From Vagococcus bubulae (lineage in GTDB: Bacteria > Bacillota > Bacilli > Lactobacillales > Vagococcaceae): a stretch of DNA of 64,000 bases. The position numbers were made by a program, and so were the translations under genes. The notes beneath the pieces are model-generated. The model worked only from the letters and a program-made list of their open reading frames with translations, did not search any database and was not told the origin of the DNA. Numbering within the stretch: position 1 is the first letter of the stretch; each line of letters opens with the position of its first letter. Below, one piece after another: positions 28,989 to 38,194 of this stretch. Location of the stretch: positions 1 to 64,000 of the forward strand of contig NZ_NGJT01000003.1 in the NCBI RefSeq assembly GCF_003950315.1, given 5' to 3'.

Positions 28989-30194
28989 TTAATTCCCCTG
29001 TATTTTTTGTTTTTTATGTTCTTCTTTTATTTTATTTAGTAATTCTTCATCTAACAATAAATCTAAAGCTGTTTCTGCTAATAATTGGGCAGCAATACCA
29101 ATTGAATTTAGTCCCTTGTCACTTTTAGCTGCTGCTTTAAATTCTTCTGAATGACCTGCAATATATTCATCAGAGATAGATACTGTTGGTTGAATGGTTG
29201 GTATAACTTGACTAACATTCCCAACATCTGATGAGCCTAAATTTTGGCGTTCACCATTATAAATTTCTTGTTCAGGTATGTTTAATTTTTCCAGATGTCC
29301 CACAAATACCTCATCAAAAGCTGGGGTCACAATAATATCATCCACACCATTTTGAAATAAACCAAATTTATAATCTGCCCCTGTGGCTAGTGACGCCCCT
29401 TTAACAATATTTTCAACTTTTTGATAGACTTCATCCAATGTTTTTCTATTGGCAGCTCTTAAATAAAATCTTCCTGAAGCATATTCAGGAACAACATTCG
29501 CTGCGACTCCTCCATTAGTAATGATGCCATGAATATTCACATCTTTTGGCAAGTGTAGTCGTAATCCGTTAATCCCATTAAACACTTGTATTAATGCATC
29601 TAAGGCATTAACTCCTTTTTCAGGTGCTGCTGCTGCATGAGATGCCACGCCAAAAAATTCAATGTCTACTGGATCATTCGCTAATCCTAATGATGTTTTT
29701 CCGTATTTATGGGCTGGATGGACACACAGTGCTGCATCCACATCATCAAATAAACCTTCTCTTACAAAGCTTCCTTTTGCAGATCCATTTTCTCCACCTT
29801 CTTCACCAGGCGTTCCATAAACACGAATTTCACCACCAACTTCATCTATCACTTGTTTTAAAGAACTTGCTGCTAAAGCAGAATAATTTCCAAACAAGTT
29901 ATGCCCACATGCGTGTCCGATTCCTGGTAAGGCATCGTATTCTGCTAAAAATGCTAACGTTGGTCCAGGCTTGCCAGATTTATATCGTGCATCAAACCCC
30001 GTATGGTGACCGGCAACATTTTTCTTAACGTCAAACCCTTCTTTTTTTAGTTGATTAATTAATACGTCGGAAGAGTACACTTCATAATTACTTACTTCTG
30101 GGTGATTATGAATATCTAATGCTAGTTCTTTGTAGACTGGTAATTGTTTTTCGATATAATCTGTTATGATTGCTGATTGCTCTGCTCTTGTCAT
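28989..30194 (-). CDS. M20 family metallohydrolase (amidohydrolase/aminoacylase-like)
   Basis: 401 residues. The metal site is built by GIGHACGHN, EEGGENGSAKG (Glu-Glu) and CVHPAHKYG, with a dimerisation domain in the middle. The layout fits the AbgB/aminoacylase-like branch of M20 (releases an amino acid from an N-acyl form) rather than dipeptidase PepV. It is the last gene of the MetN-MetI-MetQ operon, so it may release methionine from N-acyl-methionine or a methionine peptide after import. That role is inferred from context only. Confidence 0.85.
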   Translation of the reverse strand: MTRAEQSAIITDYIEKQLPVYKELALDIHNHPEVSNYEVYSSDVLINQLKKEGFDVKKNVAGHHTGFDARYKSGKPGPTLAFLAEYDALPGIGHACGHNLFGNYSALAASSLKQVIDEVGGEIRVYGTPGEEGGENGSAKGSFVREGLFDDVDAALCVHPAHKYGKTSLGLANDPVDIEFFGVASHAAAAPEKGVNALDALIQVFNGINGLRLHLPKDVNIHGIITNGGVAANVVPEYASGRFYLRAANRKTLDEVYQKVENIVKGASLATGADYKFGLFQNGVDDIIVTPAFDEVFVGHLEKLNIPEQEIYNGERQNLGSSDVGNVSQVIPTIQPTVSISDEYIAGHSEEFKAAAKSDKGLNSIGIAAQLLAETALDLLLDEELLNKIKEEHKKQKIQGN

Positions 30195-30218
30195 ATGTGT
30201 TACTCCTTTTGATTAAAT

Positions 30219-31070
30219 TTATTTTTTTCCAAAAGTCTCCCATGCTGGAATACTTGCCCCTTTAGATGTTTCTTCTATCACTTTTTTAGTTTCTTCTGTT
30301 TGATATGCTTCGACAATTTTTGCATAAGTTTCATTGTTCTCATCTTCTTTTCTAGCAACAATGATATTGACATAAGGTTTAGATGTTTCATCTACCGGTT
30401 CTAAAAATATCGCATCTTTTGTTGGATTGTATCCGGCATCTACGGCAACTCCACTGTTAATAATAGCTGCTGTCACATCTTGAAGTGAACGAGGTGTTTG
30501 AGCCGCATCTAATTCTTCTATTTTTAAATTCAATTTATTTTCAGTAATATCACTGACTGTTGGCGATTGTTTTTTTGCTGGATCAACTTTAATTAAACCT
30601 GCTGTTTGAAGTAATAATAATGCTCTACCACCATTTGTCACATCATTTGGAATAGAAATCGTATCACCATCTTTTAATTCTTTAACGTCTTTAATTTTTT
30701 CAGAATAAATTCCCAAAGGAGCATTCACTGTATTCCCAATAGAAACTAAGTCTGTTCCATGTTCTTTGTTGAAATTATCTAAAAAGATTTGATGTTGGAA
30801 TGAATTTAAATCAATGTCACCACTGTCTAAAGCAACGTTTGGTTGACTATAATCTGTAAATTTAACATATTCTAAGTCAATGCCTTCATCTTTTAATCGT
30901 TTTTGTACATCATCCCATACATCCGTGTCTGACCCTACGACACCAAGTTTTACTGTAGTATTTTTACCACTAGATGATTCTTTTGTTGATTCTTTACTTC
31001 CAGATCCACACCCTACTACCAATACTAAAACTGCTACTAATGCTACAATATATCCACCTAATTTTTTCAT
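30219..31070 (-). CDS. metQ: Methionine-binding lipoprotein (MetQ/NlpA family)
   Basis: 283 residues. The lipobox LVVGCGSG gives a diacylglyceryl Cys. NlpA features include VKLGVVGSDTDVWDDVQ, LDSGDIDLNSFQHQIFLDNF (QH and Q contacts) and IPNDVTNGGRALLLLQ. It binds D/L-methionine outside the cell for MetNI. AAAAGGAG lies 9 nt before its ATG. Confidence 0.93.
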   Translation of the reverse strand: MKKLGGYIVALVAVLVLVVGCGSGSKESTKESSSGKNTTVKLGVVGSDTDVWDDVQKRLKDEGIDLEYVKFTDYSQPNVALDSGDIDLNSFQHQIFLDNFNKEHGTDLVSIGNTVNAPLGIYSEKIKDVKELKDGDTISIPNDVTNGGRALLLLQTAGLIKVDPAKKQSPTVSDITENKLNLKIEELDAAQTPRSLQDVTAAIINSGVAVDAGYNPTKDAIFLEPVDETSKPYVNIIVARKEDENNETYAKIVEAYQTEETKKVIEETSKGASIPAWETFGKK

Positions 31071-31085
31071 TTTCCATTCTCCTTT

Positions 31086-31766
31086 TTAATGACTAATTTT
31101 TTTTATAATAAAGTTACTAATTCCCTGACAAATAAAGACTATCAATAAAATAATAATTAACGCTACCCAAGTGACATCACTTTGAAACCTATTATGGCCT
31201 CTTGATATGGCTAAATTACCTAGTCCTCCTGCACCAACTGCTCCTGCCATGGCCGTTAAACCAATCACGTTAATAATCGTTAAAGCTGAAACTCTCACAA
31301 TACCAGGTAGTCCTTCTTTTAAATACACTCTAAAAATAATTCCTAAAGGACTGGTTCCCATAGCCTCTGCTGCCTCAATCACTCCTGAATCAACTTCAAG
31401 TAAAGCTACTTCAATTTGTCTAGCAAAAAATGGGACAACTCCTGCTACAAGTGGAACAAGTGCTGCAGTCGCTCCAATTGTTGTTCCAGCAATTACACGT
31501 GTTACAACATTTAATAAAGCTAATAAAATAATAAATGGAATAGATCTGACCACATTCACAATTTTATCTAAAATCTGATACACATATTTTTGTTCCAATA
31601 ATCCTCCTGGTCTTGTTACAACCAATATAATCCCAAATATCAAACCAAATATGCCGGCAATAATAGCTGTCCAAAATGACATGTATAATGTTTCAATGGT
31701 TGCCTGTTTAAATTCATCAGGAATTTGACTAGCGTTCGGCAAATATTTTTCAATAATTTCTTGCAT
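31086..31766 (-). CDS. metI: Methionine ABC permease
   Basis: 226 residues with five to six helices and the coupling loop [29 protein letters not shown] is typical of MetI. It forms a homodimer channel with MetN. The start at 31766 overlaps the metN end by 17 bp. Confidence 0.93.
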   Translation of the reverse strand: MQEIIEKYLPNASQIPDEFKQATIETLYMSFWTAIIAGIFGLIFGIILVVTRPGGLLEQKYVYQILDKIVNVVRSIPFIILLALLNVVTRVIAGTTIGATAALVPLVAGVVPFFARQIEVALLEVDSGVIEAAEAMGTSPLGIIFRVYLKEGLPGIVRVSALTIINVIGLTAMAGAVGAGGLGNLAISRGHNRFQSDVTWVALIIILLIVFICQGISNFIIKKISH

Positions 31767-32829
31767 AATGACTCACTCCTTCTACATCGATTGTTTCATT
31801 TGCCTGAATAATTGTAATGTTGACTCCTTCAGAGATTAAATATTGGATGGCTTCTTTACGCTTATCTAATTCACCAGTCAAACTAACAACTAAACTACCT
31901 AGTGGCACATCCTGTATGATTTCAACATTCCCATATAAAATGTTAGCAGATACTTGGAATCGACTATATAACTGTGAGATTAATGCTTCATTTGTTTGAC
32001 TTCCAATATAAGATAATTCAATTAACCAAACATCTTCTGATGAATCAATAAACGATTGACTTGATAAAATCGTTTCTAATGCTTGATCGATATGTGAAGC
32101 TGTTCGAATAAAGGTTTGTGTTAACTCTTGTTCTGCTTGACTAAATAGTGTCACGCTATCCCCTTTTTCTACAATCTCACCATTTTCCATTACAGCCACC
32201 TTATTACAAATTTCTTTGACTACTTGCATTTCATGGGTAATCAATACAATCGTTAAATTTAGACGTTTATTTAACTCTTTTAATAAAGATAAAATTTGTA
32301 GCGTCGTCTTAGGATCTAAAGCACTGGTTGCTTCGTCACATAAAAGTATTTCTGGATCATTTGCTAAAGCTCTAGCGATTGCGACACGTTGCTTTTGACC
32401 TCCTGATAACTGGCTAGGATAAGCATCATGTTTATCAGACAGTCCAACTAAATTTAATAATTCTGTTACTTTTTCTTTTCGCTCTTGTTTGGATTTCCCT
32501 GAATATTTCAATGAAAAATCAACATTATCAAAAATAGTCCGACTAGCCATCAAATTAAAATGTTGAAAAATCATTCCGATAGACTGTCTTTTATGTCTCA
32601 GTTCTTTCCCTTTTAGCTGTGTAATATTTTCCCCTTTTATAATGACATCTCCTGTTGTTGGTCGCTGTAATAAATTAATGACTCTGACTAATGTACTTTT
32701 ACCTGCTCCAGAAAAACCAACTATGCCATAAATATCTCCTTGTTCAATCGTCAAATTAACATCTCTTACTGCATGAACCTCATGATCTGGTTGATGAAAT
32801 GTTACTGATATATCTTTTAACTCAATCAT
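31750..32829 (-). CDS. metN: Methionine ABC importer ATPase
   Basis: About 359 residues. Walker [13 protein letters not shown], signature [13 protein letters not shown] and Walker [16 protein letters not shown]-terminal NIL domain (about residues 270-350) binds methionine and inhibits transport. Start ATG at 32829 with GGAGG 6 nt upstream; the frame runs to 32883 into the T-box terminator and cannot be the real start. Regulated by two tandem T-boxes. Confidence 0.94.
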   Translation of the reverse strand: MIELKDISVTFHQPDHEVHAVRDVNLTIEQGDIYGIVGFSGAGKSTLVRVINLLQRPTTGDVIIKGENITQLKGKELRHKRQSIGMIFQHFNLMASRTIFDNVDFSLKYSGKSKQERKEKVTELLNLVGLSDKHDAYPSQLSGGQKQRVAIARALANDPEILLCDEATSALDPKTTLQILSLLKELNKRLNLTIVLITHEMQVVKEICNKVAVMENGEIVEKGDSVTLFSQAEQELTQTFIRTASHIDQALETILSSQSFIDSSEDVWLIELSYIGSQTNEALISQLYSRFQVSANILYGNVEIIQDVPLGSLVVSLTGELDKRKEAIQYLISEGVNITIIQANETIDVEGVSHYARNY

Positions 32830-32859
32830 ATTATTCCTCCGTTTTAAGTAATAAATAAT

Positions 32860-33130
32860 AAAAAAACGCCCCCAAGAAAACAAACTTCGTCAGTTGTCTT
32901 CTTGAGGACGCTAATGCGTGTTACCACCTCTAGTTTAACTAATTTTCACAAATTAGTCCTTGTCAGGTACTATCATACCCTTGCAAGTTAACGGTTGCTC
33001 TCGTTATACTCTTACATCAAAATGCTCGAATATAAATTACTCAATGGCCATTTTCAATTGGTTTACCTTTCCTCTTCTCAGCTTCACGAGGTTCTCTGTA
33101 AAAAATAAAGTCAATCTACTTACCATGTCA
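32860..33130 (-). promoter_or_regulatory. T-box riboswitch 2 (proximal, Met specifier) with terminator
   Basis: Minus-strand RNA. The invariant T-box AGGTGGTAACACG (32929-32917) binds the uncharged tRNA acceptor end, followed by an intrinsic terminator (GCGTCCTCAAGAAG... / ...TTTCTTGGGGGCG and seven T, to 32860). Upstream is a stem I region with AGTAGA (loop E), GCTGAGAAGAGG, and a specifier region TTGAAAATGGCC with ATG at 33051-33049, fitting tRNA-Met. It lies directly before metN. Uncharged tRNA-Met would favour the antiterminator and transport genes. Confidence 0.9.
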
Positions 33131-33425
33131 ATGTATGTCTATAAAAATAAAAAAGCCCTTTTACATAGCGAACTATGTAAAAGGACGACTTATCGTGTTA
33201 CCACCTTTTTTTAGAAGAATTTCTTCTTCCCTCATACCCAATAATCAAAATATTGGTGTTTCTTTTAACGGTGAAACATCATCCGAGAATACCTACCTAT
33301 CGATATTCTTTCCTTTTAGGCCATTTTCAACTTATCATCACTTTAACTCTTTTCACCAACCAGAGTCTCTCTAAAAAGCATCAAAGTCTACTTTCCTAAT
33401 CAAACAGAACTGTATTTATATGTTA
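33131..33425 (-). promoter_or_regulatory. T-box riboswitch 1 (distal, Met specifier) with terminator
   Basis: A second complete T-box leader upstream of the first. Stem I shows AGTAGA, then GAGACTCTGGTTGGTGAAAA and the same specifier stretch TTGAAAATGGCC (ATG at 33324-33322). T-box AGGTGGTAACACG lies at 33206-33194. The terminator is a perfect 12-bp stem CCTTTTACATAG / CTATGTAAAAGG with a TTCG loop and T-run (33184-33147). No gene lies between the two T-boxes, so both gate metNIQ. Confidence 0.9.
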
Positions 33426-33430
33426 TCAAT

Positions 33431-33459
33431 AATTTACATGATTTCTCTCATCATGTCAA
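33431..33459 (-). promoter_or_regulatory. Promoter of the metNIQ leader
   Basis: TTGACA (33459-33454), 17-bp spacer, TAAATT (33436-33431) on the minus strand, placing the transcript start near 33425, at the head of T-box 1. Confidence 0.8.
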
Positions 33460-33484
33460 CATTTTTTTAATCTTTATTTAATTA

Positions 33485-34498
33485 TTAGTCTACTTTTGTA
33501 ATCCATCCCTCTGGCGCTTCAATATCACCAAATTGAATTCCTACTAGTTCATTGTATAATTTTTTAGTTACTGGCCCTACTTCTGTTTCCGAGTAAAATA
33601 CATGGAAATCATCGCCTACTTGGATACCCCCGATTGGAGAAATAACCGCTGCTGTTCCACATGCGCCAGCCTCTTTAAACTCATCCAAATCTTTTAAATA
33701 AACATCTCCCTCACACGTCTTTAAACCTAATCTTTCTTTTGCAAGATACAATAAAGAATACTTTGTAATACTTGGTAAGATGGATGGAGAGTATGGTGTG
33801 ACAAACGCATCATCTTTTGTAATACCAAAAAAGTTAGCTGATCCTACTTCTTCGATTTTCGTATGAGTTGCCGGGTCAAGATAGATACAATCTGAAAAAT
33901 GTTTTTCTTTTGCTATTTTTCCAGGATAAAGACTTGCAGCGTAATTACCCCCAACTTTAACTGCCCCTGTTCCCTGTGGTGCCGCTCTATCATATTCAGA
34001 TACGATAAAATTAGTTGGTTTTAATCCTCCTTTGAAATATGGACCTACTGGCATACAAAATACTGTAAATAAATATTCTGGTGCAGGGCCAACTCCAATA
34101 GCATCTCCAACTCCAATTAGTAACGGTCTTAAATAAAGTGTTGCTCCACTATCATAAGGTGGACAAAAATCTTCATTTGCTTTAACCACTTGTTTAACAG
34201 CATCAACAAACATATCCACCGGTACTTCAGGCATCATTAAACGCTTTGCACTAACTTGCATTCGCTTAGCATTTTCATCCACTCTAAATAAGTTAATGGA
34301 GTTATCTTTGCATCGATATGCTTTTAATCCCTCAAAACACTGTTGACCATAATGAAGTGCCATAGATCCTTCACTAATATGTAATGTATTATCCTCTGTT
34401 AACCTTCCTTCTGACCACTTCCCATCTTTATAGCTCACAATGTATCGATAAGGTGTTTTTATATAATCAAACCCTAAATTATTCCAATCTAATGTCAT
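33485..34498 (-). CDS. ilvE: Branched-chain amino acid aminotransferase
   Basis: 337 residues, the long BCAT form. The PLP lysine lies in [13 protein letters not shown], and [12 protein letters not shown] and [15 protein letters not shown] are family motifs. It interconverts Leu/Ile/Val and their keto acids. ATG at 34498 has AAAGGAAG upstream. No terminator is seen between its stop and the met promoter 26 bp on, so some read-through into the T-box leader is possible. Confidence 0.92.
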   Translation of the reverse strand: MTLDWNNLGFDYIKTPYRYIVSYKDGKWSEGRLTEDNTLHISEGSMALHYGQQCFEGLKAYRCKDNSINLFRVDENAKRMQVSAKRLMMPEVPVDMFVDAVKQVVKANEDFCPPYDSGATLYLRPLLIGVGDAIGVGPAPEYLFTVFCMPVGPYFKGGLKPTNFIVSEYDRAAPQGTGAVKVGGNYAASLYPGKIAKEKHFSDCIYLDPATHTKIEEVGSANFFGITKDDAFVTPYSPSILPSITKYSLLYLAKERLGLKTCEGDVYLKDLDEFKEAGACGTAAVISPIGGIQVGDDFHVFYSETEVGPVTKKLYNELVGIQFGDIEAPEGWITKVD

Positions 34499-34597
34499 TA
34501 AAACACTTCCTTTCTTCTAATCTTTCTCATTTTTTTCTCATTTTACCACATATTTACTCGTATCACTATCTTTTTTAAACTTTTCCATCTATAAATA

Positions 34598-34752
34598 AAA
34601 ATTAACAAGAGGCTGACTAAAAAGTCCTAAAATAGAAAAACTCCCATGAAATCCGTTAATTAGAACGTTGATTTCATGGGAGTTTTTCTATTTTGTTAGT
34701 TGAGTGATTTTTATTTAAAAAATTACTTTTGGGTCAGCCTCTTGTTAATTTT
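34598..34752. repeat. 155-bp long inverted repeat (possible mobile or REP-like element)
   Basis: Outer arms 34598-34617 and 34733-34752 are perfect 20-bp complements (AACAAGAGGCTGAC core). An inner perfect 22-bp stem (34631-34652 with 34671-34692, AATAGAAAAACTCCCATG...) carries T-runs on both strands. It can fold into a large nested hairpin and probably terminates the upstream MFS gene, whose stop codon lies inside the right arm. Confidence 0.85.
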
Positions 34753-35914
34753 AGATAACACGTTTTTTCGCTGAGTTAAGACCAACGATTAATAAAATAC
34801 TTGTCATCACTAATAAAATAATCAAAGATGACTGCCAATTTTTTGTTATATCATGTAAAAAACCAAATAAAAAAGGACCTGTTGCTGCAAGTAAATACCC
34901 AACAGATTGAGCCATTCCCGATAATTCAGCGGCTTGTTTGGCACTCGTTGTTCGTAAATTAAAGAACATCATCGATAAACTAAAAGCAATCCCACCAGCG
35001 ACACCTATCCCCATAATCGACAAAGTCACGATTTTCATATTATTTCCCATCAATCCTAAGATACCAAAAGCAAATAATAAAAAAGAAACCCAAACAAAAC
35101 TTTTTTGATTTGGTCGTTTTTCAGCAATAATTGGCACAATAAATGTGATAGGCAACAACGTCATTTGCAGTAATGACAACATACCGCCTGCTTGTGTTGT
35201 CGATAGCCCTTTGTCCACCAACATTTCTGGTAACCACGCAACTAATACATAAAAAATAAAGGACTGAATCCCCATAAATAAAGTGACTGACCAAGCAAGT
35301 GTTGACGTCCAAATAGATGAATTTTCTTGTGGCGTCATCTCTTGAACCTCTTTATCTTGACGTTTCAACTGAGGTAACCAACAAACAAATGCTGTTAGTG
35401 CTAAAATAGACCATAGTCCTAAAGCAACATTCCAATCTAATCCAATTTTTCGTACTAAAGGAATACTAATTCCAGATGCAATAGCGCCTGTTAAGTTCAT
35501 GCTAACAGAATAAATACCCGTTACCAATCCACTTTTGTAAGGAAATTCTTTTTTTACAAGTCCTGGGATAAGAACATTACAAATCGCAATAGCTGCACCT
35601 AACAACGTTGTTCCTAAAAACAAAAAAGTTAGTTGTGGGATAGCTCGTAAAAACATGCCTAGTATTAAGACAATTAGAGCACCAAAAATTGTTTTCTCAA
35701 TTGTCCATTTATTGGCTAATTTCGGTGCAATCGGAGAAATAATAGCAAATGACATCAACGGAATGGTAGTAATCAATCCGGCTTGTCCTCCTGAAAGCAT
35801 TAAATCATCTGAAATAATCCCAATTAATGGCCCCACAGCTGTAATGGGCGATCGTAAATTCATCGCCACAAAAATAATACCTAATAACAACACACTATTT
35901 ATTTTCTTTTCCAT
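34751..35914 (-). CDS. MFS transporter, CynX/NimT-like
   Basis: 387 residues with about 12 helices. The N-terminus MNLRSPITAVGPLIGIISDD is characteristic of the CynX/NimT (cyanate/2-nitroimidazole) subfamily. Substrate unknown. Upstream lies an XRE-cupin regulator in the same direction, separated by a 62-bp gap filled by a perfect dyad that may be its operator. The 3' end runs into a large inverted repeat. Confidence 0.85.
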   Translation of the reverse strand: MEKKINSVLLLGIIFVAMNLRSPITAVGPLIGIISDDLMLSGGQAGLITTIPLMSFAIISPIAPKLANKWTIEKTIFGALIVLILGMFLRAIPQLTFLFLGTTLLGAAIAICNVLIPGLVKKEFPYKSGLVTGIYSVSMNLTGAIASGISIPLVRKIGLDWNVALGLWSILALTAFVCWLPQLKRQDKEVQEMTPQENSSIWTSTLAWSVTLFMGIQSFIFYVLVAWLPEMLVDKGLSTTQAGGMLSLLQMTLLPITFIVPIIAEKRPNQKSFVWVSFLLFAFGILGLMGNNMKIVTLSIMGIGVAGGIAFSLSMMFFNLRTTSAKQAAELSGMAQSVGYLLAATGPFLFGFLHDITKNWQSSLIILLVMTSILLIVGLNSAKKRVI

Positions 35915-35933
35915 ATTAATCTCCTTAAATTTA

Positions 35934-35977
35934 AAAAGTATATTATAATATATAAAAATATATTATAATATACTTTT
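35934..35977. repeat. Perfect 19-bp inverted repeat with nested palindromes
   Basis: Arms 35934-35952 and 35959-35977 (AAAAGTATATTATAATATA and its complement), 6-bp spacer. Each arm contains the self-complementary TATATTATAATATA, so the site is two copies of one 14-bp palindrome. It sits between the XRE-cupin regulator stop and the MFS start. Operator or AT-rich terminator are both possible. Confidence 0.7.
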
Positions 35978-36531
35978 CAGTATTTAACAACAACACTTAA
36001 TAACGCATCATCATCTGTTTCATTTATGTATTCATGAATGGTACCAGAACGAAAATTTATCGTATCATACGCCTCTAAATGATAAGTTTTTCCTTCAACT
36101 TTTATATCTACTTTCCCTTTCATGACTGTTAACACTTCGACAGAATCTTTCGGCTGATGTTCTGCTGTATTGACTGAGTGAGCTTTTAAACACACTCGAA
36201 ACACCTCAATATTGTCTTCTTGAAAAACTGGTTGAACTAACCAACCTTTTGTTAAATCACTCATAAAATAGGTAGTGGTAACTTTTGATACAGTATTCGA
36301 TGAATTAGAATAACCAATTAATTGAGATAGTGTCATATTTAATGCTTGAGATAACTTCCATAAAATATTAATCGTTGGATTGGTTCGACCATTTTCAATA
36401 TTACCAATTGATAAAACACTAACACCTGATTTTTTTGACAATTGCTCCATTGTTAATCCGGATTCTTTTCTTATTTTTCTAATATAGCCACCTAACTGAT
36501 GAACAACGTCTTTTTCATTGTTTTCTATCAT
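35977..36531 (-). CDS. XRE family regulator with C-terminal cupin
   Basis: About 184 residues. An N-terminal HTH_3 (IRKIRKESGLTMEQLSKKSGV...SIGNIENGRTNPTI) is joined to a cupin (HQPKDSVEVLTVMKGKVDIKVEGKTYHLEAYDTINFR). Such proteins bind a small ligand in the cupin and repress nearby genes. It likely controls the CynX-type transporter next to it. Both TTG 36537 (5 nt from AGGAGG) and ATG 36531 (11 nt) are possible starts. Divergent from another MFS gene, which may also be a target. Confidence 0.85.
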   Translation of the reverse strand: MIENNEKDVVHQLGGYIRKIRKESGLTMEQLSKKSGVSVLSIGNIENGRTNPTINILWKLSQALNMTLSQLIGYSNSSNTVSKVTTTYFMSDLTKGWLVQPVFQEDNIEVFRVCLKAHSVNTAEHQPKDSVEVLTVMKGKVDIKVEGKTYHLEAYDTINFRSGTIHEYINETDDDALLSVVVKY

Positions 36532-36736
36532 AAACAACTTGTCCTCCTAATTTGTTCTTTCAAACTAGTTTATCACAAATTGTATCCATCTGTTTCCTGT
36601 AAAAAATTTCCCCTAAAAATGAAACTTTGTAGTAAGATGATAAAGTAGTTTATTTATTATTGGTTATTCATTTCACTTATTTGTTCCAATGAATAATGTC
36701 AAACGCTATATCAATAGATTAATGGAGGAAAAATTA

Positions 36737-38152
36737 ATGGAAACAACAAATCAATCACCTAGCAAAAATAGATGGCTTGTCTTAGTTGCGATTGGATTAT
36801 TTACTTTCATGTCTACACTAGATGGAAGTATTGTTAATATCGCCTTACCAGTAATGTCAAAAGACATGCATATTCCAATGAATCAAACAGAATGGATCGT
36901 ATCAATTTATTTAATGACCGTTTGTGCTTGTTTACCACTTTTCGGTAAAATTGGTGATAGCATTGGAAAGATTAAAATTTTTCGCATCGGAACAATAACA
37001 TTTGTCTTAGGTTCGTTATTATGTGGTGTCTTTCATACATTTGAACTCATCCTACTTTCTCGTGTCATCCAGGCGATTGGTGCTAGTATGACTATGTCAA
37101 CAAACACAGGAATTATCACAGAAGTTTTTCCGTTAAGTGAACGTGGCCGAGCATTAGGGATGATTGGCGCTTTCGTGTCACTGGGATCAATTATGGGTCC
37201 TGGACTTGGCGGTGTCATTCTTGCCCAATTTTCTTGGGAATATATTTTTTTAATCAATGTACCTATTGGCATATTAACTATCTTACTTGGACAAAAAGTT
37301 TTACCAAAAGATTCAACAAAATCTGGTGCTAAGATTGATTTTATCGGATTTATGTTATTTGCCACAATTATTTTAACTTTATTTGGTGGCATCTTTATCG
37401 GTCAAGAATTAGGTTATACACACACATCGCCTGTTTTATTAATTATTATTGCATTGATAACAATGGTGATTTTTTACCGAATTGAGACAAAAAAGAACAA
37501 TCCACTCATTCAATTTTCTTTATTTAAAAATAAAGTATTTACGTTAAGTTTGTTAACAGCTTCTATGATTTTTGTCACAAATTTTTTCACAAATGTTGTG
37601 ATTCCTTTTTATTTACAAAATACAAGAGGGTATTCTGCTAGTTTTGCAGGTATCTTAATGATGGTTGTTCCTTTTACTATGATAATCGGCTCTCCTGTTA
37701 GTGGGTATATCACGGATAAAGTTGGTGCAAAATTATTAACTTTTGTAGGATTGATTTTAATCACTATTTCTCAATTACTCTACTTAACTTTAGGTGAACA
37801 AACATCTCTTATCTTTTTTGTATTTGCTTCTATTTTTGTCGGCCTTGGAAATGCCTTATTTCAAGCACCAAATAACACTCTAGTTATGAGCAATGTTGAG
37901 AAAAAGGATTTAGGTGTAGCAGGTAGTTTAAATTCTCTTGCACGAAATTTAGGAATGGTGGTAGGAATTTCTCTATCAACAACGGTCTTGTATGCAGCAA
38001 TGAGTCATCATTATGGACAAAAGGTTACAACTTACATAACAGGACGTCCAGATGTTTTCATTTATGGGATGCATGCTGTTTATATCACTTCATTTGTTAT
38101 TTGCTTAATTGCCACAATTTTAACAGGTATCAGATTCTTCAAAAAAGATTAA
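36737..38152 (+). CDS. MFS multidrug efflux transporter (DHA2, EmrB/QacA family)
   Basis: 471 residues with 14 predicted helices. STLDGSIVNIALPVMS is the DHA2 helix-1 motif (D-S/T-x-x-V-N-x-A-L-P), and FGKIGDSIGKIKIF is loop 2-3. It exports drugs or organic cations with proton influx; the substrate range is not predictable. Start ATG at 36737 has GGAGG 8 nt upstream; the frame opens at 36689. Confidence 0.88.
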   Translation: METTNQSPSKNRWLVLVAIGLFTFMSTLDGSIVNIALPVMSKDMHIPMNQTEWIVSIYLMTVCACLPLFGKIGDSIGKIKIFRIGTITFVLGSLLCGVFHTFELILLSRVIQAIGASMTMSTNTGIITEVFPLSERGRALGMIGAFVSLGSIMGPGLGGVILAQFSWEYIFLINVPIGILTILLGQKVLPKDSTKSGAKIDFIGFMLFATIILTLFGGIFIGQELGYTHTSPVLLIIIALITMVIFYRIETKKNNPLIQFSLFKNKVFTLSLLTASMIFVTNFFTNVVIPFYLQNTRGYSASFAGILMMVVPFTMIIGSPVSGYITDKVGAKLLTFVGLILITISQLLYLTLGEQTSLIFFVFASIFVGLGNALFQAPNNTLVMSNVEKKDLGVAGSLNSLARNLGMVVGISLSTTVLYAAMSHHYGQKVTTYITGRPDVFIYGMHAVYITSFVICLIATILTGIRFFKKD

Positions 38153-38154
38153 AA

Positions 38155-38192
38155 AAAGGAAGAAATGTGTCGCAACACGTTTCTTCCTTTTT
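38155..38192 (+). terminator. Terminator between MFS gene and truA
   Basis: AAAGGAAGAAA-GTGT / ACAC-TTTCTTCCTTT stem with a 4-nt loop and T-run; also A-rich on the truA side, so it may work both ways. Confidence 0.9.
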
Positions 38193-38194
38193 CG

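Noticed and set aside
30880-31578. Plus-strand frames over metQ and metI
   Set aside because: Antisense shadows of strongly supported transporter genes.
33100-33135. TTGACA about 33131 as a second promoter between the two T-boxes
   Set aside because: The matching -10 (TTATTT) is poor and initiation there would delete the 5' side of T-box 2 stem I; one shared transcript fits better.
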